Part shown: piece by piece, positions 36,710 to 50,307 of the stretch
Position numbering within the stretch: the first letter of the stretch is position 1
Layout: each line of letters opens with the position of its first letter
Assembly (NCBI GenBank): GCA_947846985.1
Contig: CANTUZ010000002.1
Coordinates: 134,749,889 to 134,813,888, forward strand
Origin: Fratercula arctica
Taxonomy: Eukaryota > Chordata > Aves > Charadriiformes > Alcidae
Direction: 5' to 3'
DNA length: 64,000 nt
The notes under the pieces: generated by a model
Told to the model about the DNA's origin: nothing
The model's input: only the letters and a program-made list of their open reading frames with translations
Databases searched by the model: none
Program-made: the position numbers and the translations under genes

Positions 36710-37690
36710 TTAAACAAGTGGGAATCCAGGCAACTTCAGTCAGCCTGACCTCAGTCTCTGGGAAGATTATGGAGCAAATTCTCTTACAGGCTTGTTCTAC
36801 ACATGTGAGGGACAAGAAGGTGATATGGAACATCCAACATGGGTTTGCTGAGGGCAAATCAAGTCTGACTCACCAAACGGGGTGGATGGCTCTATGGACA
36901 AGGGAAGAGCACTGGATGTTGCATACCTTGGCTTTAGTAGTTTTCTTCAGTCTCCTTATCACCAAATTAATGAGACAATGGCTGTATAAGTGGACAATAA
37001 AGGGGGGTTGGAAAACTGGATTAACTGCTGGGCTTGATCACTATTGTTATCACTGGTGCAAAGTCCAGCCAGCAGCAAGCAAATAGTAGCATCCCTCAGG
37101 GATCAGTACTGAGACAAATACTTTTTAATGTCTTCATTAAAGATATAGGTCAGGGGGTGGTGAGCATTTTCAGCAAGTTTGCTGATGACACCAAATTAGG
37201 TGGGGGAGCAGTCAGCATGCTGGAGGACAGGGCTGCTACTCAGAGGAACCAGGACAGGCTGAAGAAATCGGCAATAGACTGATGTAAACTTCATGGAGTT
37301 CAACAAAAACAAATTTAAATGCTTGCAAGGCTTGCAAGTCTTGCATTCTGTGCTGTGTTAATACGGATGGAGCCAGTAGGTCTAGAAGAGTGATCTTTCA
37401 CCCCTATTTGACAGCTGTAAGGCACCACCTGGAGTGTTGTTTCCAGTCTGGGCAGCTCCAGCACAAGAGACAGCCCAGAGGAGGCCTGCAGAAATTGTTA
37501 GGGGGCTGGACCACAAGACATGTGAGGAGAGGCTGGAAGAACTGGTGTATCTGACTAGGGGATACAGTGAAGATGGAGCCAGACCACGAGGATGGTTAAA
37601 TACTGGAATAGGTTGCCCAAAGATGCTGTGGAATCTCCGTCCTTGGAAGTGTTTAGGACCTGACTGGGCCCTGAGAGATTACTCTGAGCA
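36710..37690 (+). mobile_element. Old, degenerate CR1 LINE copy with RT FADD motif
   Basis: Recognisable ORF2 RT blocks in order are [17 protein letters not shown] and [14 protein letters not shown] (36740-36882); a decayed middle; then SIPQGSVLRQILFNVF and FSKFADDTKLGGGAVSMLE (37090-37226), with FADD at 37178-37189. After about 37300 it jumps to C-terminal CR1 sequence (HLECCFQSG, then EERLEELVYLTRG at about 37520-37560, then RPWKCLGPDWALRDYSEQ) with large internal deletions. No ATTCTATG terminus is seen. Frames change repeatedly. It is clearly more diverged than the other copies, so probably an older insertion. Confidence 0.85.
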
Positions 37691-40600
37691 GTGATTAATA
37701 AGGCAGTAAAATGCATTTGCACTGGTTTCAGCATTCATACATAGTCATGTAAAATTAGCAACCATTCTGACTATTTGAACTTGTATAAATTATACTGCAG
37801 TTTGCCTGCTTACAAAGAAAAATGACAGATCTTTTAAGTGAAAGTCCCCCATTTAGAAGCGGGACAGAATAGGCACTAAGCATATCTGCCTCCTCTCTAA
37901 ATGCGGTCTGACATGCTGATTCCCTGAGACACATGTATGTAAATACGCTTACTAAGTTTATGCAAAATGGCTGTGGAACTCATGTTTTCCTTGTTAAAAA
38001 TACAGCTATTAATAACTGCTTATGAAAAATGTATTTAGAGTAGAATAATAAAAACGTTATCAAAGCTGCTGGGAAACCCTTGTGCAAGGAAAAGGTACAG
38101 ATAACAAATGCTGTCAGTGTTGGCAGATGGAGCTTTATTGTATGCAGCAATAGGTTTATCTTGCCTGTTTCATCATGTGGCATTTCAATAATTTGCTACC
38201 AGGAGAAAGCTTTACTATGCATCTCTTCTCCCAGACATGTTCATAATACCCAGAGCAGTAAGTATTCAGTCTATTGACTCTCTCTTGTTTCAGCTGATAT
38301 TTTGGAACATGGGTTTTTAGACATCCCCAAATGGGAGGGAGGGGGACAACAAAAGATGGTATTTCCATACCTATCTTCTTCCTTGCTTGATCACAGCATA
38401 TTACCGAACCATTAATACGAATACAAAAAAGTACTTTCAACCTGAGAGGTTTGCCATTGATAGAACTCAGCTCATAGTTTAGAGTTGCACAGCCAAAGAC
38501 ACTTTCAACAATTGTGATGCAAATATTCCAGATATGCAGCAAAAAGGAAGAAATAATAGGACAGAATAATAAAGCGTTGATACCGAAGAGATTTTTGTTT
38601 GTCTTAATTTAGTTATCACTTCTCCGGATAGTGCAATGAAATCCTAGAAACTATAGTATGAATGCTGAATGTGTATCTGAAAAAGAAGAGTCCTTATTCA
38701 TTTTTTAATATAATTCAACCATGTATGGGCAAACTGTGAAATAACAGAGACCTAGAATAAACAGCACAATACAAAATAACAGAGGTAGAGTACAGTGATA
38801 TTGGATCATATTTTTTTCGCTGCACAAAATTCTCATTATAGTGAGCCTCATCATTCACTATGTTCTGCCTTTTAAAAGGGACTCATTCATCCTTCTGAAG
38901 CTAAACTGCTTTTTAGTTGCACAGAGCAAAATGTCTCCTAACAATATCCTAATTAGTTTCTTAGGTGTTTACTTGGTATATATTTATAAACACAATGTAA
39001 ACAACACTTGAAATGGGCAGATAATTATGTAGGCAGTCCATAAAATTGCTTTTAAGAGTTAACTCCACATGCCCATGAATTTAATAACAAAAAGTGATGC
39101 TTTTGGATGTGAGATGAAACTAATACTGAATAACTGAATAACTTTTTACATCAGAGGTCAGCCAATATCTTCCCTATTACAAGCAAGTGGAAATCAACAG
39201 AAAATGCGTAAAACATAGGACTGATAAATCTTATGTAGATCAATTGAAAGGTGCAGAACAGTACGTGATATCAATGCATGGGAAGGCAGCAAAGAACTGA
39301 GCCTTGACTTGTTCTTTGTCAGTGTTGCACTACAGAAGCTGGGTTTCCAATCTCCTTTACCCACATTTCATCACTTAACATTAATATTTCTCTAGGATCA
39401 AATTGTTCCTGTTTTATGCTTTCTTATCTCTAAGATCCTCAGCAATATAAGAAAAAAATGAATTTTGCTTTCCAAAGAGTAAAGACTTGATCTGGGCTCT
39501 TTCCACTGAGGAATGGAAGGAAAAGGGAAGGGGTAGAATGAGGGATGGAAAAGGACCTCAGTGAAAACCTTGTAGGCTCTGATTTACGAGCACTGCTATT
39601 GTCAGGGGACTGAGAGTGACAGAGGTAGCAATAGCTGCTGCCATTGGGAGGAACAGTCCCTACACCAGTGTCTTGCTGGAACAGAAGCACTATACCTATT
39701 TTTTTTCAGATGCATAGTACAAAAACCAAAACCAGGATAGAAGAGGCTGTTCTGACACTTGTGGAAGTCTGTGTATGTAACTGCCTGTAATGTCTGTGTT
39801 TATAACTAGACTAGTATAAAAAGCATCTGTCTCACACCAGGATAACCAGCCAGAAAGGGTCGTAAAAATCTTTAAAAAATCTCTCAGTGGAGAAATATAA
39901 ATTTAACATCTCCTACATCAGTAGGGAGCACAGAGCTGGGAAACAGCACATATGAATGCTTTCTTTCTGTCCTGTGTTGCATTATGTCCTCGACACAGCG
40001 TTCGGTCACAGCCTCAGGTAGGAAAAAGTATATCTTGCTTTTGAGTCTCTCTTTAGGGTTCTTATTTAACTCACAGGATTTCTTTTTTTCTTCATTTTAT
40101 CAACAACAGAAACTCTTATATCTGGCATACTAAATTCATCTGTTACTGGTGCATCACACTGCACAAGTGTAGTTCATGCAGGGCAATTCATAGTTAGCCC
40201 AATTTTTGCCTGTGATTGTTCTTGCAGAATCTTTTTATTGCTTTAATGTTCTTAAGATGTGTATTCTTTTATTAAGTACTTGTAGGAATAATAATTAATA
40301 GTTTATATGCTTTATAAAACCCAAGACAACCCTGTGCATAAGTTAATAAGCTTATCTTTGCTATCCCCAGGTAAGCATAAAGCCAAGATATTAATTAAGT
40401 TATTATCACATTTTGCATATTTCAGATTAACCCTACTATTAAATTATTATATAAAGCTACATTTTAACAGCAAAATGTACTGTTAGCTCTATACTTGTTC
40501 AATTTTTTATTATAAAGAAATACCAGCAAATTTGTTTTCTAGATTTTTTTTTTAACTTTTCAACATGTCATCATTGAAATGTTTCACAAAGTTGATTTTG

Positions 40601-43412
40601 AGAGAATTATTAACGACCCCAGGCCTCCCTAAAGGTTTGTTTCCCAGCTGCCATAAATATGATGCACCTTACGTAAAAATATTGTTTCATCTTAAAACCT
40701 TTCCATACCCCTCAGTCATCTTAACCATGCCTCTTTGTATCTCTCCCGCTTTCATTTACTCTTTCTTGAACATATGTAACTGATATTAAACAACCAGTTT
40801 CAAATCAGGTCTAACCTCTTCCATGTACAATGGCACTAATACTTTTCTACCTCTGCAGGAGAATCTTCTTTTGGTACATTGCTTCCTTTTTTAGAGTTAC
40901 AAAAAATATTGCCACTCACAGTGGCTGTTGCCCAGCAAGGTGACTCGCTATACCAAAGTGATCGGTCCCAGTTTGTAGACAAATATTTTGGGTTTGATTT
41001 CCAGAAGTATGAACTTGCACTTTGTAAAACTGAATTTCATACCACTTCTGTTGCACAAAGTCCAACCCTAAACATTCATCTCTTTCTGTGTAATATTCAG
41101 AGCTATCTTTCCTCTGCATGTTTCATAACTTTGTGCTAGTAAATTTCATTACTATTCTCATATTTTAGGTAAAGAAGCTGATCAAATTTTTGACTAAGAT
41201 GCCAAGATTTCAAGTCCAGCCTTCAAGATAGCCACTAGAATAGGATAGAACAGAATAGAATAGCATCCCTACATACTAATGTCTCAATTTTTAAAGCTCT
41301 CCATTGCCAAATTCCCCTCTGTATGACCTTGTGGTTTTACCTAATGCCAACTTCTCCAACTTATTACACACATTTCTTTCACTAGTATATCAAACGCTTC
41401 ACTAGGGATCACAGAGATGAGATTTGTGAGTGTTCTCTGTTTAGAAAACTGTCAGTGAAAAAAAAAAGCTATTAGGTTAGTTTAGCACATTCTATATTTG
41501 CTAAGCTGGAATTATATTATATTACGTGCCATTTTGCTTTAAGGACAATTAGAAACATCCCCTCATTACTGATATGTGGATATAATTGATACTTACTCCA
41601 TCCCCTTCTTGTACGTGGACATTACTTTGCTATTGTTCAGTCTGATTGCACCCTCCTTCTCCAAAAAGAATTATTAAAGATACTCATTATAAGATCCACA
41701 ATTTCAAAAGTCTTTTTTTTAGAATTCTGACAGGAACATTACCTGGCCTTCTCAGTCCTCAGGGGGTCATGCTTTTCCCTTATTGTGATTATTTCCATTT
41801 TTATATCCTTCTTGCTGTTGTCAGTCTTGCTTTTGTGTCCCAGTGCGTAACTTCAAGATGAAGAATTTGCTTAATTGGAGGGCAGCACTAAGACTATCCT
41901 TAATCTTATTCTTTCCTTATAGCAATCGTTTTTTTCCTCCTTTGCTTTGTTTTTGCATACCTTCAACTGAAAAATCTTCAATTACATTTTTAAATGCCTG
42001 CTGCTAGTCTAACACAACTGAACTTCAGGAATTCTCACTCTGTCACAACATTTATTGACTTTTAAGGCATATTTTTCTTTGTAATCAGCAAAGACTTTCA
42101 TGGTTCTTGAAATCAGCTGCTATCACCACTTTCCCATTTCTTAAACTAGAATAAGGAAGATCTGCATTTATTTTATTTACATGCCAGATTAAAAAAGCTA
42201 TATACATAAGAGGGAAAAAAAAATAAACACGTTTTACTCCATAGCACAGTGGTCTGTCTGAACATACTTGGCATCTAGGCCAATTCAGCATTTCAGACAA
42301 ATGCGTTATTGTTTTTGGTATAAAGAATCCCAACCATTTACTTAGGTACAGCAATTTTCAAACCATCACTGATGCTTCTGACATAAACAATCAAATAGTT
42401 TAAGAGATTGCTCTTGCTACGGAAAATTTTTGATTGTTTGCAGACTTTTTCTCTGTGTGTTTCCTTATACGTTGTCATTCCATAAGAATGAGCTGGCCTT
42501 CAGTCCTTTACACCATAGACACAGACCTAAGATTTATTTTGCAGAAGAACAAACACGTGGAGCTTCTATTGCAGATGAAGAAAATGGTTCTGTTCAAGGC
42601 CACCTGTAGCTCTCTTTTGGGCTGCAGTTTATAAAGCAGTGGTCAGAAAATCAGCATCACGGCGTCAAGCTAGCTGGATAAATAAAATACCAATTGTACT
42701 TTGCAAACAATTTCTAACAACACAAATGGGAAAGTAATGAAAGATAGCGGGATCAAATCTTTTTCGATCAGCACACCACTGTTTAGCTTCCTTCTTTCAG
42801 CCCTGTAGTAACACTGCTGAGCAACTGATTAAATGACTGACCCACCCTGCGTACCTAAAAAAAAATTAGCTATAAAACTCCCAGAAAAGTGGAATATTAT
42901 TTAGTGTCTGAAAAGTGGCTCTGGTTACTTAATTCTCTGTCCTATCATATTTACTGCAAGGCTTTGCTTGTTTTTAAATTTACTATAGATATTTTTTGGT
43001 AATGTGTTCACATCTGCTGGTTCCAGTTTCTAATTTCACATTTAATTTTTCTCAATATAAGTGTTAATTTTAAGATTATCATTATCTTCATTTACATAAT
43101 GTTGCTAATGTGGAGTTATGGGTTGAAAAAAAAAAACCACCGGTAACAAGCAAGGAAACTGAGAGCCAGCAAGCCACTCAAAACACAGACATCATCTTCC
43201 ATTAAAGAAAGGTCTAATTGAAGCTGGTGGCTCATCATGGGTGATCTCTTTGCTTTTCTTTTTCTTTCATTTTTAAGAGAAAACTGCTGTCTGGCATAAA
43301 AGGGTAAGAAAACTGCTGCCTGGCACGTGTACAACACAGACACAGTTCATTTGCAACAGTCCTTAAAAGTTTAAGTCAGGGCTTAGCCTAAAATGAAGAA
43401 CCAAGAATGTGC

Positions 43413-43439
43413 AAAAAAAAAAAAAAAAAAAAAAAAAAA
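43413..43439. repeat. Poly(A) run, 27 nt
   Basis: The longest homopolymer in the window. No retrocopy body is recognised upstream. Confidence 0.95.
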
Positions 43440-44516
43440 TTACAAATAATGAATTGGCTTCATGAAAACCTAACTCCTGTATAAGCAAAATAATGAGGTA
43501 TGTGGTAATATGTATTAACTATAATTAAACATGTAACACTCTCTTCATCTGCTTTATTATAAAATAAAAGGTAATGAAGGGAAAGAGGAAGTCTAATGTC
43601 TGTTTTAGTGTCTGCTGGGCTCGGTTCAGAAGCTATCTTGCTCAGCTCACCCTCTGCTGCTCACCACTGCTTTCCACGTGGGCATTATTATGCACCTTGG
43701 ATCTGCATGCTGGAAAGCAGTCTGGGTTTATTCCTTGTCACCCATCAATAAAAGGTATTTGGAATATGGTGGACGGTTCTGAGGAAGTTAATTTCTTGCT
43801 TGCTTATCCTGTAAGTATATGTAGCAAACTTCCTAGCCAGCAGCACTGCAATCTGTTCCAAAGTAATTGTGTTAGGTAATGGGTAGTTAGGAAGATAATG
43901 CCAATTTTGTAACTCTATTTTGAAGGATCCTGAGGCAATTAAGAAAGTTTATGCAGTATAGCTCTTATTCACTGCCATCACAACCAGTCACAAGGGGAAG
44001 TGTAGAATGACTTGGATCTAAATGGTATGTATTTTACAGTCCTTCTCTGCATATTAATGTGATTCGAAGTTAGGAAAACTGTTAGAACAACTTTACCAGT
44101 CCAAACTAAAACTCTTGGAATTATTTGGAATTTTTCTTTTTCATGTTGTAAATTCCTTTCTCTAAATGATGGGATAATATTAATTATAGGAGTAATATGA
44201 CTGCTATTCCTAATTAAGTCCTGAGTCTTATGTCCAGTTTTGACAAAGACAAGATGCTTCTAATAAAAGTACAAGAACCATCACTGTGGGTGAGCCTGGG
44301 ATGATCTGCTCCCTTCAAGGAAAGCTCTAACTCTAAAGGCCTGAAACATGAGGAAATTCTTTTTTTTATATTAACTCTTAAAGTTCTGGATTATTTTTTT
44401 TTTTCACAACTGAGAGCTAACCACTCTTGGTCTCCCTTATTTTCTGTGAAGCTCAAAGTGAGTCTATATGTGAGCATATAATTCCTTCAGTGTAATCCTT
44501 TTCACACCTTTGCATA

Positions 44517-44536
44517 TTTTTTTTTTTTTTTTTTTT
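44517..44536. repeat. Poly(T) run, 20 nt
   Basis: Twenty T in a row. If it were a retrocopy tail the element would lie downstream on the minus strand, but nothing is recognised there. Confidence 0.9.
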
Positions 44537-45604
44537 GTTCTCTGTCACTTCTCTCCTAGATAAGAGGACTGAGAACAATGGGTAATGAATGTGTGAGGAT
44601 TTCCATATTCCACTCCTGACATAGTCTGCTGTCTTCCTACTATACCATCACACTGAGGAGGAAGCGGAAGTCTGATGCTATTTTCTAAGGGAGTAGGAAA
44701 ACTTGCAAGGATCTTCACATACAGGAGCCTCCTTTATACACACCTCTTAACTTGATAGCCTAAATCCCCCAGAGAGCAGCGTGGAAAAGGCAAAATGAGT
44801 AAGAATTTTTTTTTTTTAGCTACTACTATTTTTTTTTTTTAGTTCCTACTATAGGAACTTTTGTTCGCTAGAAGCAGGATAGAGAAGTAAGAGCTTTGGG
44901 GTAGAGATGTGCTCCTGTGGAAGATCTCAGATCCTGGAACATGTATGAATAGCATGACATACTGAACTCATGAAAGCTTAAACAGCTTTCTTTAAAGAAA
45001 TACAGAAATTACCTTAAAGGACAGGAAATAAATTACTGCATTTAGAAAATCTTCTTTGGTGGGACAATGGAATTAGTGTAGGTATTCTGAGTTTATTGTT
45101 TACCCATGCCCCAACTGACTCCTTGCTGGGGTCTCTCCTGGAGATCCACATGTCATCAATATCTCTGTTCCTCGGTGGCAGAGTGAGTGCCAGGTGTGCT
45201 ACACCTGCTGTGCCTGCACAGGAGAACCCTGATGACCATCAGCCCTCCCCTGATGCTGGAGGAAAACAACTGTCCCTCTTGACAGAGAGTTCAGGTGGTA
45301 CTAACTTACCCTGCTTTCTGTCTTCCACAGGGCCACAGCACAAAGGCAGGTGCTGTAGAGGCTGTGAGAAAAGTAAACAAAGGGATGAAGTCTTTAAACT
45401 ATGGGTAGTATTTTTTTTATGGTTGTTTTTTTTGTCTGGGTTTTACGTGAAGAGCAGAGGCTAAGAAAATATGGAAAACGGGACCACAAATGTATTCGTA
45501 TTTGGTTCAGATCCATTTAAGCATAAAAGTTGCACTGAACTGGAAAAAGAGGAATTTTTATTTTAAAATATGGAAATAAAAAAATATCTTGTTACGATGA
45601 CTTG

Positions 45605-46028
45605 GGCCTGGAGAATAAATCTTATGAGGAGCGATTGAAGGAGCTGGGACTGTTTAGTTTGAGGAAGAGGAGGCTGAGGCGAGACCTCATCACTCTCTAC
45701 AGCTACTTGAAAGGACATTGTAGAGAGGCTGGTGCTGGTCTCTTCTCACAGGTAATTAGCGATAGAACAACAGGGAATGGCTTCAAGCTGCAGCAGGGTA
45801 GGTTTAGGCTGGACATTAGGAAAAAATTCTTCACAGAAAGAGGGGTCAGACACAGGAATAGGCTGCCCAGGGAGGTGGTGGAGTCACCATCCCTGAATGT
45901 GTTTAAGAGTCGTTTAGATGTGGTGTTAAGGGATATGGTGTAGGGGAGAACTTTGTAGAGTGTGGTTCATGGTTGGACTCGATGATCCAAAGGGTCTTTT
46001 CCAACCTAAATGATTCTATGATTCTATG
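45605..46028 (+). mobile_element. CR1 LINE 3' end, well preserved
   Basis: This is a 5'-truncated CR1 with an uninterrupted ORF2 C-terminus (45602-45943). It shows [67 protein letters not shown] and a stop after VLRDMV. The 3' UTR contains ggttggactcgatgatcc and ends in two copies of attctatg. The preserved frame and two clean terminal repeats suggest it is one of the younger copies in the window. It lacks the endonuclease and RT domains, so it is inert. Confidence 0.97.
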
Positions 46029-47590
46029 ACTGAGCTGATTGGGTCAAAAATACAATAACATAAACTTCATTCTTAAAACTAATAAATCTAATAAAATGTA
46101 AGTTAGTCACTAGTAGAAGTATTTTGAAAAGTATTACTTTAAAGAGAGCATTGAAATAGTCTCTTCAAACTTTTCAACCATATATGAAAAATTGTCTTTT
46201 AAGAGAACATAATTTGTACATGCTCTCTGGAACACAATGTTTTCCACAAATCAAGGGAAAAGCATTTAGTCAAAAAAGTTTTCCAGTGAGCCTGGTTGTA
46301 TGAAAAAGGGGACAAACAACCTCTGCTAGTTTTCACTGTACCAAGTTGTATTTTATGGGTTATTATGCTGCCTTTTATTTATTTCTGGTGATAGCTAAAG
46401 AGGATCAGTATACTTGATCTTTTATTGCTTGAAGTTTTCTATGGCCCAATATATTTCCAAGATCCTTCTTCCCCAAGATTCTCTATATTAAGTTCCTGCG
46501 ACGACACACCTCTCTCCCCCTCTCCCCCCCATGTATTTATGCATATATAGATTTATAACATTTCCTGGTTTATTCTTTACTCTTTAGGTTTCTTTTAATT
46601 TCTTAAATATAAAGTATTATAAAAGTATCGGTGAATGAAGGAAATGGTGAACAACCGTCCTTTGAAGCGGAGTAAATAATAACTTTATTTTAGAAATAGT
46701 AAGACAGAGAAGGACAGATAATTGTTTTAGAAACTTTTGACATTCACACAAATATTACTGTAAAAAAAGCCAGGTCTCCATGAACTATTTCTTTGATGGT
46801 GTCTAATGGTAGTCACTTTCCTTTGAAAATTCACCTATTTTCATATACCAGGCAGGCTTGTCCATATCTAAAACATCTACCTGTAGTCACACTTACTTAT
46901 GATCCATCTACAGAAAGAGGAAGTTTAAGATCATGTTTGAAATCTGTAAGGCTGACAACAGTCATGCTCCCTAACTTACAGATATCCTACACAGTGCAGG
47001 AAAATACAGTTGTAGTGTCCACAGAAGAATAAATGATTGCTCTGTCCAGTACAGACCTTCTCCTCAGAAAAAGATGTAAATTAAGCCACAGTCAGTATTC
47101 AGTATTCTTTATATCTTTTGTGGTCTTCCTGGTAGTTTCTGCTGCTTATAAACATCTTCCAAACTTGTCTTGCTCCGTCACTCAAACTCTCATAAAAAAC
47201 AAGTTTCTGCATCAGAGATAATACCATTTAGAACTGACCTTCTGCTCTCTGAATCGAATTGATAGTTTTTTTCCTAATCTTTAATCTTTTAAAAGAATAC
47301 ATTTTGAGGGGCTAATCCAACACATAATCTCAAAAAGCAACTGGAACGAGTAGCTAAACACTGTCTCTTTGGTTACCCTCCGGCTAAATTCACTATCTTA
47401 GAACACTCTACTAGAAAAGGGTATTTCATACACCATCTGTTGGTTAATGCAGCTCTAGCTTGTCTCTTCAGCAAGGTTATAATATGAAGTATTTGAAAGT
47501 TTTAATATGGAAACATTTGAAATAACCTCTTAATAGCAAGGAGCTGTTGTCACTCTGCTAAATCTCAAACTGTATTTTCACCTGCAACAG

Positions 47591-47701
47591 GAAAACAACC
47601 TGTCAGAGTAGCACCTGAGGCAGTAAAGGACAACATATCAGATATCTGCTTATCATATGCTCCAACAACTCCTGGGACAACAGACTTAGCCTGTGTAATA
47701 G
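47591..47701 (+). other. Exon-like 111-bp block (speculative)
   Basis: The plus frame is open from 47521 to 47811 without an ATG. Inside it, a weak acceptor (cacctgcaacag, ending 47590) and a donor (gtggga at 47702) bound 111 bp, i.e. 37 codons with matching phase 1 at both ends. The translation (KQPVRVAPEAVKDNIS, DICLSYAPTTPGTTDLA) has balanced composition, unlike the AT-driven ORFs around it. The pyrimidine tract is poor and I recognise no domain. A 96-codon open frame is not rare in this amount of DNA, so this is a lead, not a call. Confidence 0.15.
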
Positions 47702-47860
47702 GTGGGAAGAAAACAAACAAAAAGAAAAAAAAATCCAGCAAAACTGGAATCTGCCTTGACCTCTTTTCATTAGCAAATGGCACTTCTGTTCCTTGGTCTG
47801 TCCTCTTCTAATGCCCTTCAGAGAGAAGATTTTGCTGGATCCTCTGCCTTGCATGGCATG

Positions 47861-47910
47861 AAAAAAAAAACAACAAACAAACAAACAAACAAAAAACAAA
47901 ACCAAAAAAA
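47861..47910. repeat. A-rich tract with (CAAA)n
   Basis: A10 is followed by caacaaacaaacaaac and further A-rich sequence with C. It has the same composition as the tracts at 3005-3050 and 3958-4015. Confidence 0.85.
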
Positions 47911-48001
47911 GGGCAAGGGATCTTCCTTCAACATAGATTGTACTGAAAAGGAAAATTGTTAAATAGGAGGTGTGAGAAAGAATACGTATTAATAATATCC
48001 C

Positions 48002-48030
48002 TAGTAGTAGTAGTAGTAATAGTAGTACTA
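48002..48030. repeat. (TAG)n microsatellite
   Basis: About nine TAG/TAA triplets (tagtagtagtagtag, then taatagtagtac). Confidence 0.85.
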
Positions 48031-50273
48031 ATAACTCTAGTCAGTGTAGACAGGGATTAACTGTACCATATAACCAAATTTGAAAACTAAAATCTTAGTC
48101 TTTCATAGATTATTTTAATGGTCTTTTATGTCTATTGGGTACTGCTGTGTCAAAATTACAAGGAAAGAAAATATGATCTGGTATTGGCAGGCTATATTGA
48201 TATGTATATATATGCTGATAAAGAGTGCAATTAACCACTAAACCCAATGAATTTTATTACCAATAAAGTCACAACACTTAGTACTAATAAGTGATAATGC
48301 CATATTTTAAAATTATTTCAATTACCAACTTTATTTCTTTTTAATATATTTAACATCAACTATTTAGTGAACCTTTTTTTAATCCAATATTTGTTATACC
48401 ACAAGGCACAAAGCTATCAGGCACCCATCTTTCATTGATATGAAAGGTGTTAACTACCTGGGATAATTTGGGACTATGGTTTTTTTTTGGCCCATGTGCC
48501 TCTAGCATGTTTTCTGCTCTGCAATAGTTCAGACATATCTGTAGCTCTAACAGTGTTATAATAAATGTTTGGATTAACCTTAACCTGGCTAGCTCTGTCA
48601 CTAATAGAAATTCAGCTACTGCAGGTTGAAGTTTGGATGTGTCCAGAAGGTCCATGAGGGAAGGTGTGTAACAGGACACAGCTGTCACAGTTATTTTCAG
48701 GATACATTTTCAGGATGATGCTGTAGCCTTCCAGACCCACACCATCTTCAGCAAAGATTTACTTCTGGAGCATGGATATAACTCTTGGTTGTGACAATCA
48801 ACATTTTCAGATTGTGCCTGCTGGCCAGAAGGTGAAGTAGAAAAAGAAAATTGTTCTAATTTCAGTGAAAAGGTTGAAGGAACAGCTGTGGAGGAACTCC
48901 AGTAGCTCCTGGTACATAGACAGAAATAAAATAAATACAGGATGAATGGTGATCCATCTCATACCATTCTGTTTACTTAATACACTTAAAAATAAAGAAT
49001 AAAGGACCATGAAGGTTTTAAAATAAGACACAATAATTTACAAAGTAGCTGTTAAGTGTGCCACACAGTACAATACTTATAAACTCCTCTCCTTAATTAA
49101 AAATAAACGATAACACCAGGACATTAAGCTTTTTTTTTTTTTTTCTTTTCTCTAGATAATATATTTCACTCTATCTATTAAACTCTTGGGCCAAATACGT
49201 CTGGCCTAAGTAAGCTTGAATTCATTAAAATCAATGGAGTTGCTCCTGTTAACATTCATGTGAATGTGTCCCTTGGCTTTCTAAATTGGCCATTGCCTCT
49301 AACGAGCATCTCTGAACTGCAGATGAAGACTCAGATCTAGTCCACTTTGTCTCTGAACTCAGGAGAGGTTCTAAAGGTTAGGGAAACGGCTTCTGAATGT
49401 AACAATCTGGGTGTGTGGGGGATTTCTCTTAAAACCGAACACTGAGCCTGAGCTGCTTGTGTTTGATGAGGAGAGCAGATGTGAAAATTCAGAATGGAAG
49501 ACAAATTTTGCTTTTTAGCTTGGACCATGTCACTTTAAAATCTACTTTGAATACAAGCTTCAGCTGATGTCTTTAGTACTGTATCACTGTCTTTATACCT
49601 AGTCTAGTTTACAGCTCTTTTGATGGTGCATGGACTGAGAATATGCTAGTAATTTTTCATATTGCAGTTCAAACAGGTTGCAGTTCAGTCAAAAAATAGA
49701 CTGTAACCTGAATTCCTCTTTTTCTGCTTAAGTCAGAGTGAAGATATGCAGGTGTTTAAGAACTTTGTTAAATCAAAAACATGCTTATAGGGTGGTGTTT
49801 TTTTTTTTTCTTTGCATCAAACTAAACAAACAAACAAACATTAATTAGTGTCAGATTTGGTAATGTGGAATAATAGGTGTTTTTTGTGAAGTTCTTTTGA
49901 AATATAAATGTTAATGTCCTTAGGCTCTTCTGTGGTCAATAGAGAGAAAAGAAGGGGTTCTTGGAGCACCTGCATTAAGGTTTCCCAGAATCACTCTCCC
50001 TTTCAAAAAAACCCACAAATCCCACGATGCTTCCAATGACTGTAAAGGATATCTGGCAAAATACCTGTACTTGACTACAGCCATTGTAAAAATGCCTCCT
50101 AGGTTCTTTCATTTTTTTACTGACATCGCTAGGAGTGAAAGGCACACAATAATTTTCCAGATAATTGGACCACATAAGGGGTTGGGACCTTCTCCCTACT
50201 TCAGAGAAGGAGGTTGTGACTCCAGGAAGTCTCATGGTATCAACTGGGTGTAACCGAGCATCTTGCACTTGTG

Positions 50274-50307
50274 TTTTCTTAAAATCAGAGTTTTCTTAAA
50301 ATCAGAG
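50274..50307. repeat. Perfect 17-bp tandem duplication
   Basis: ttttcttaaaatcagag occurs at 50274-50290 and directly again at 50291-50307 with no mismatch, so it is recent or polymorphic. Confidence 0.95.

Larger units (their letters stand above)
37691..45604. other. Unique AT-rich non-coding DNA, 8 kb
   Basis: No gene is recognisable. Simple sequence includes a short (tagaa) cluster at 41244-41270, the poly(A) run at 43413-43439 and a T20 run at 44517-44536. Minor GC-richer patches lie at 43570-43740 and 45100-45370. The 122-codon ORF at 45096-45464 ends in a hydrophobic stretch that is only a translated T-rich tract. The 128-codon minus ORF at 38156-38542 has no recognisable domain. Confidence 0.65.

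Noticed and set aside
39715..39745. caaaaaccaaaaccagga, resembling the reverse complement of the ERV LTR start
   Set aside because: Only about 12 bp match and nothing beyond follows the LTR in either direction.
45096..45464. 122-codon plus-strand ORF with a C-terminal hydrophobic segment
   Set aside because: The apparent membrane segment is a translated T-rich tract, the upstream part matches nothing known and no promoter or splice context is visible.
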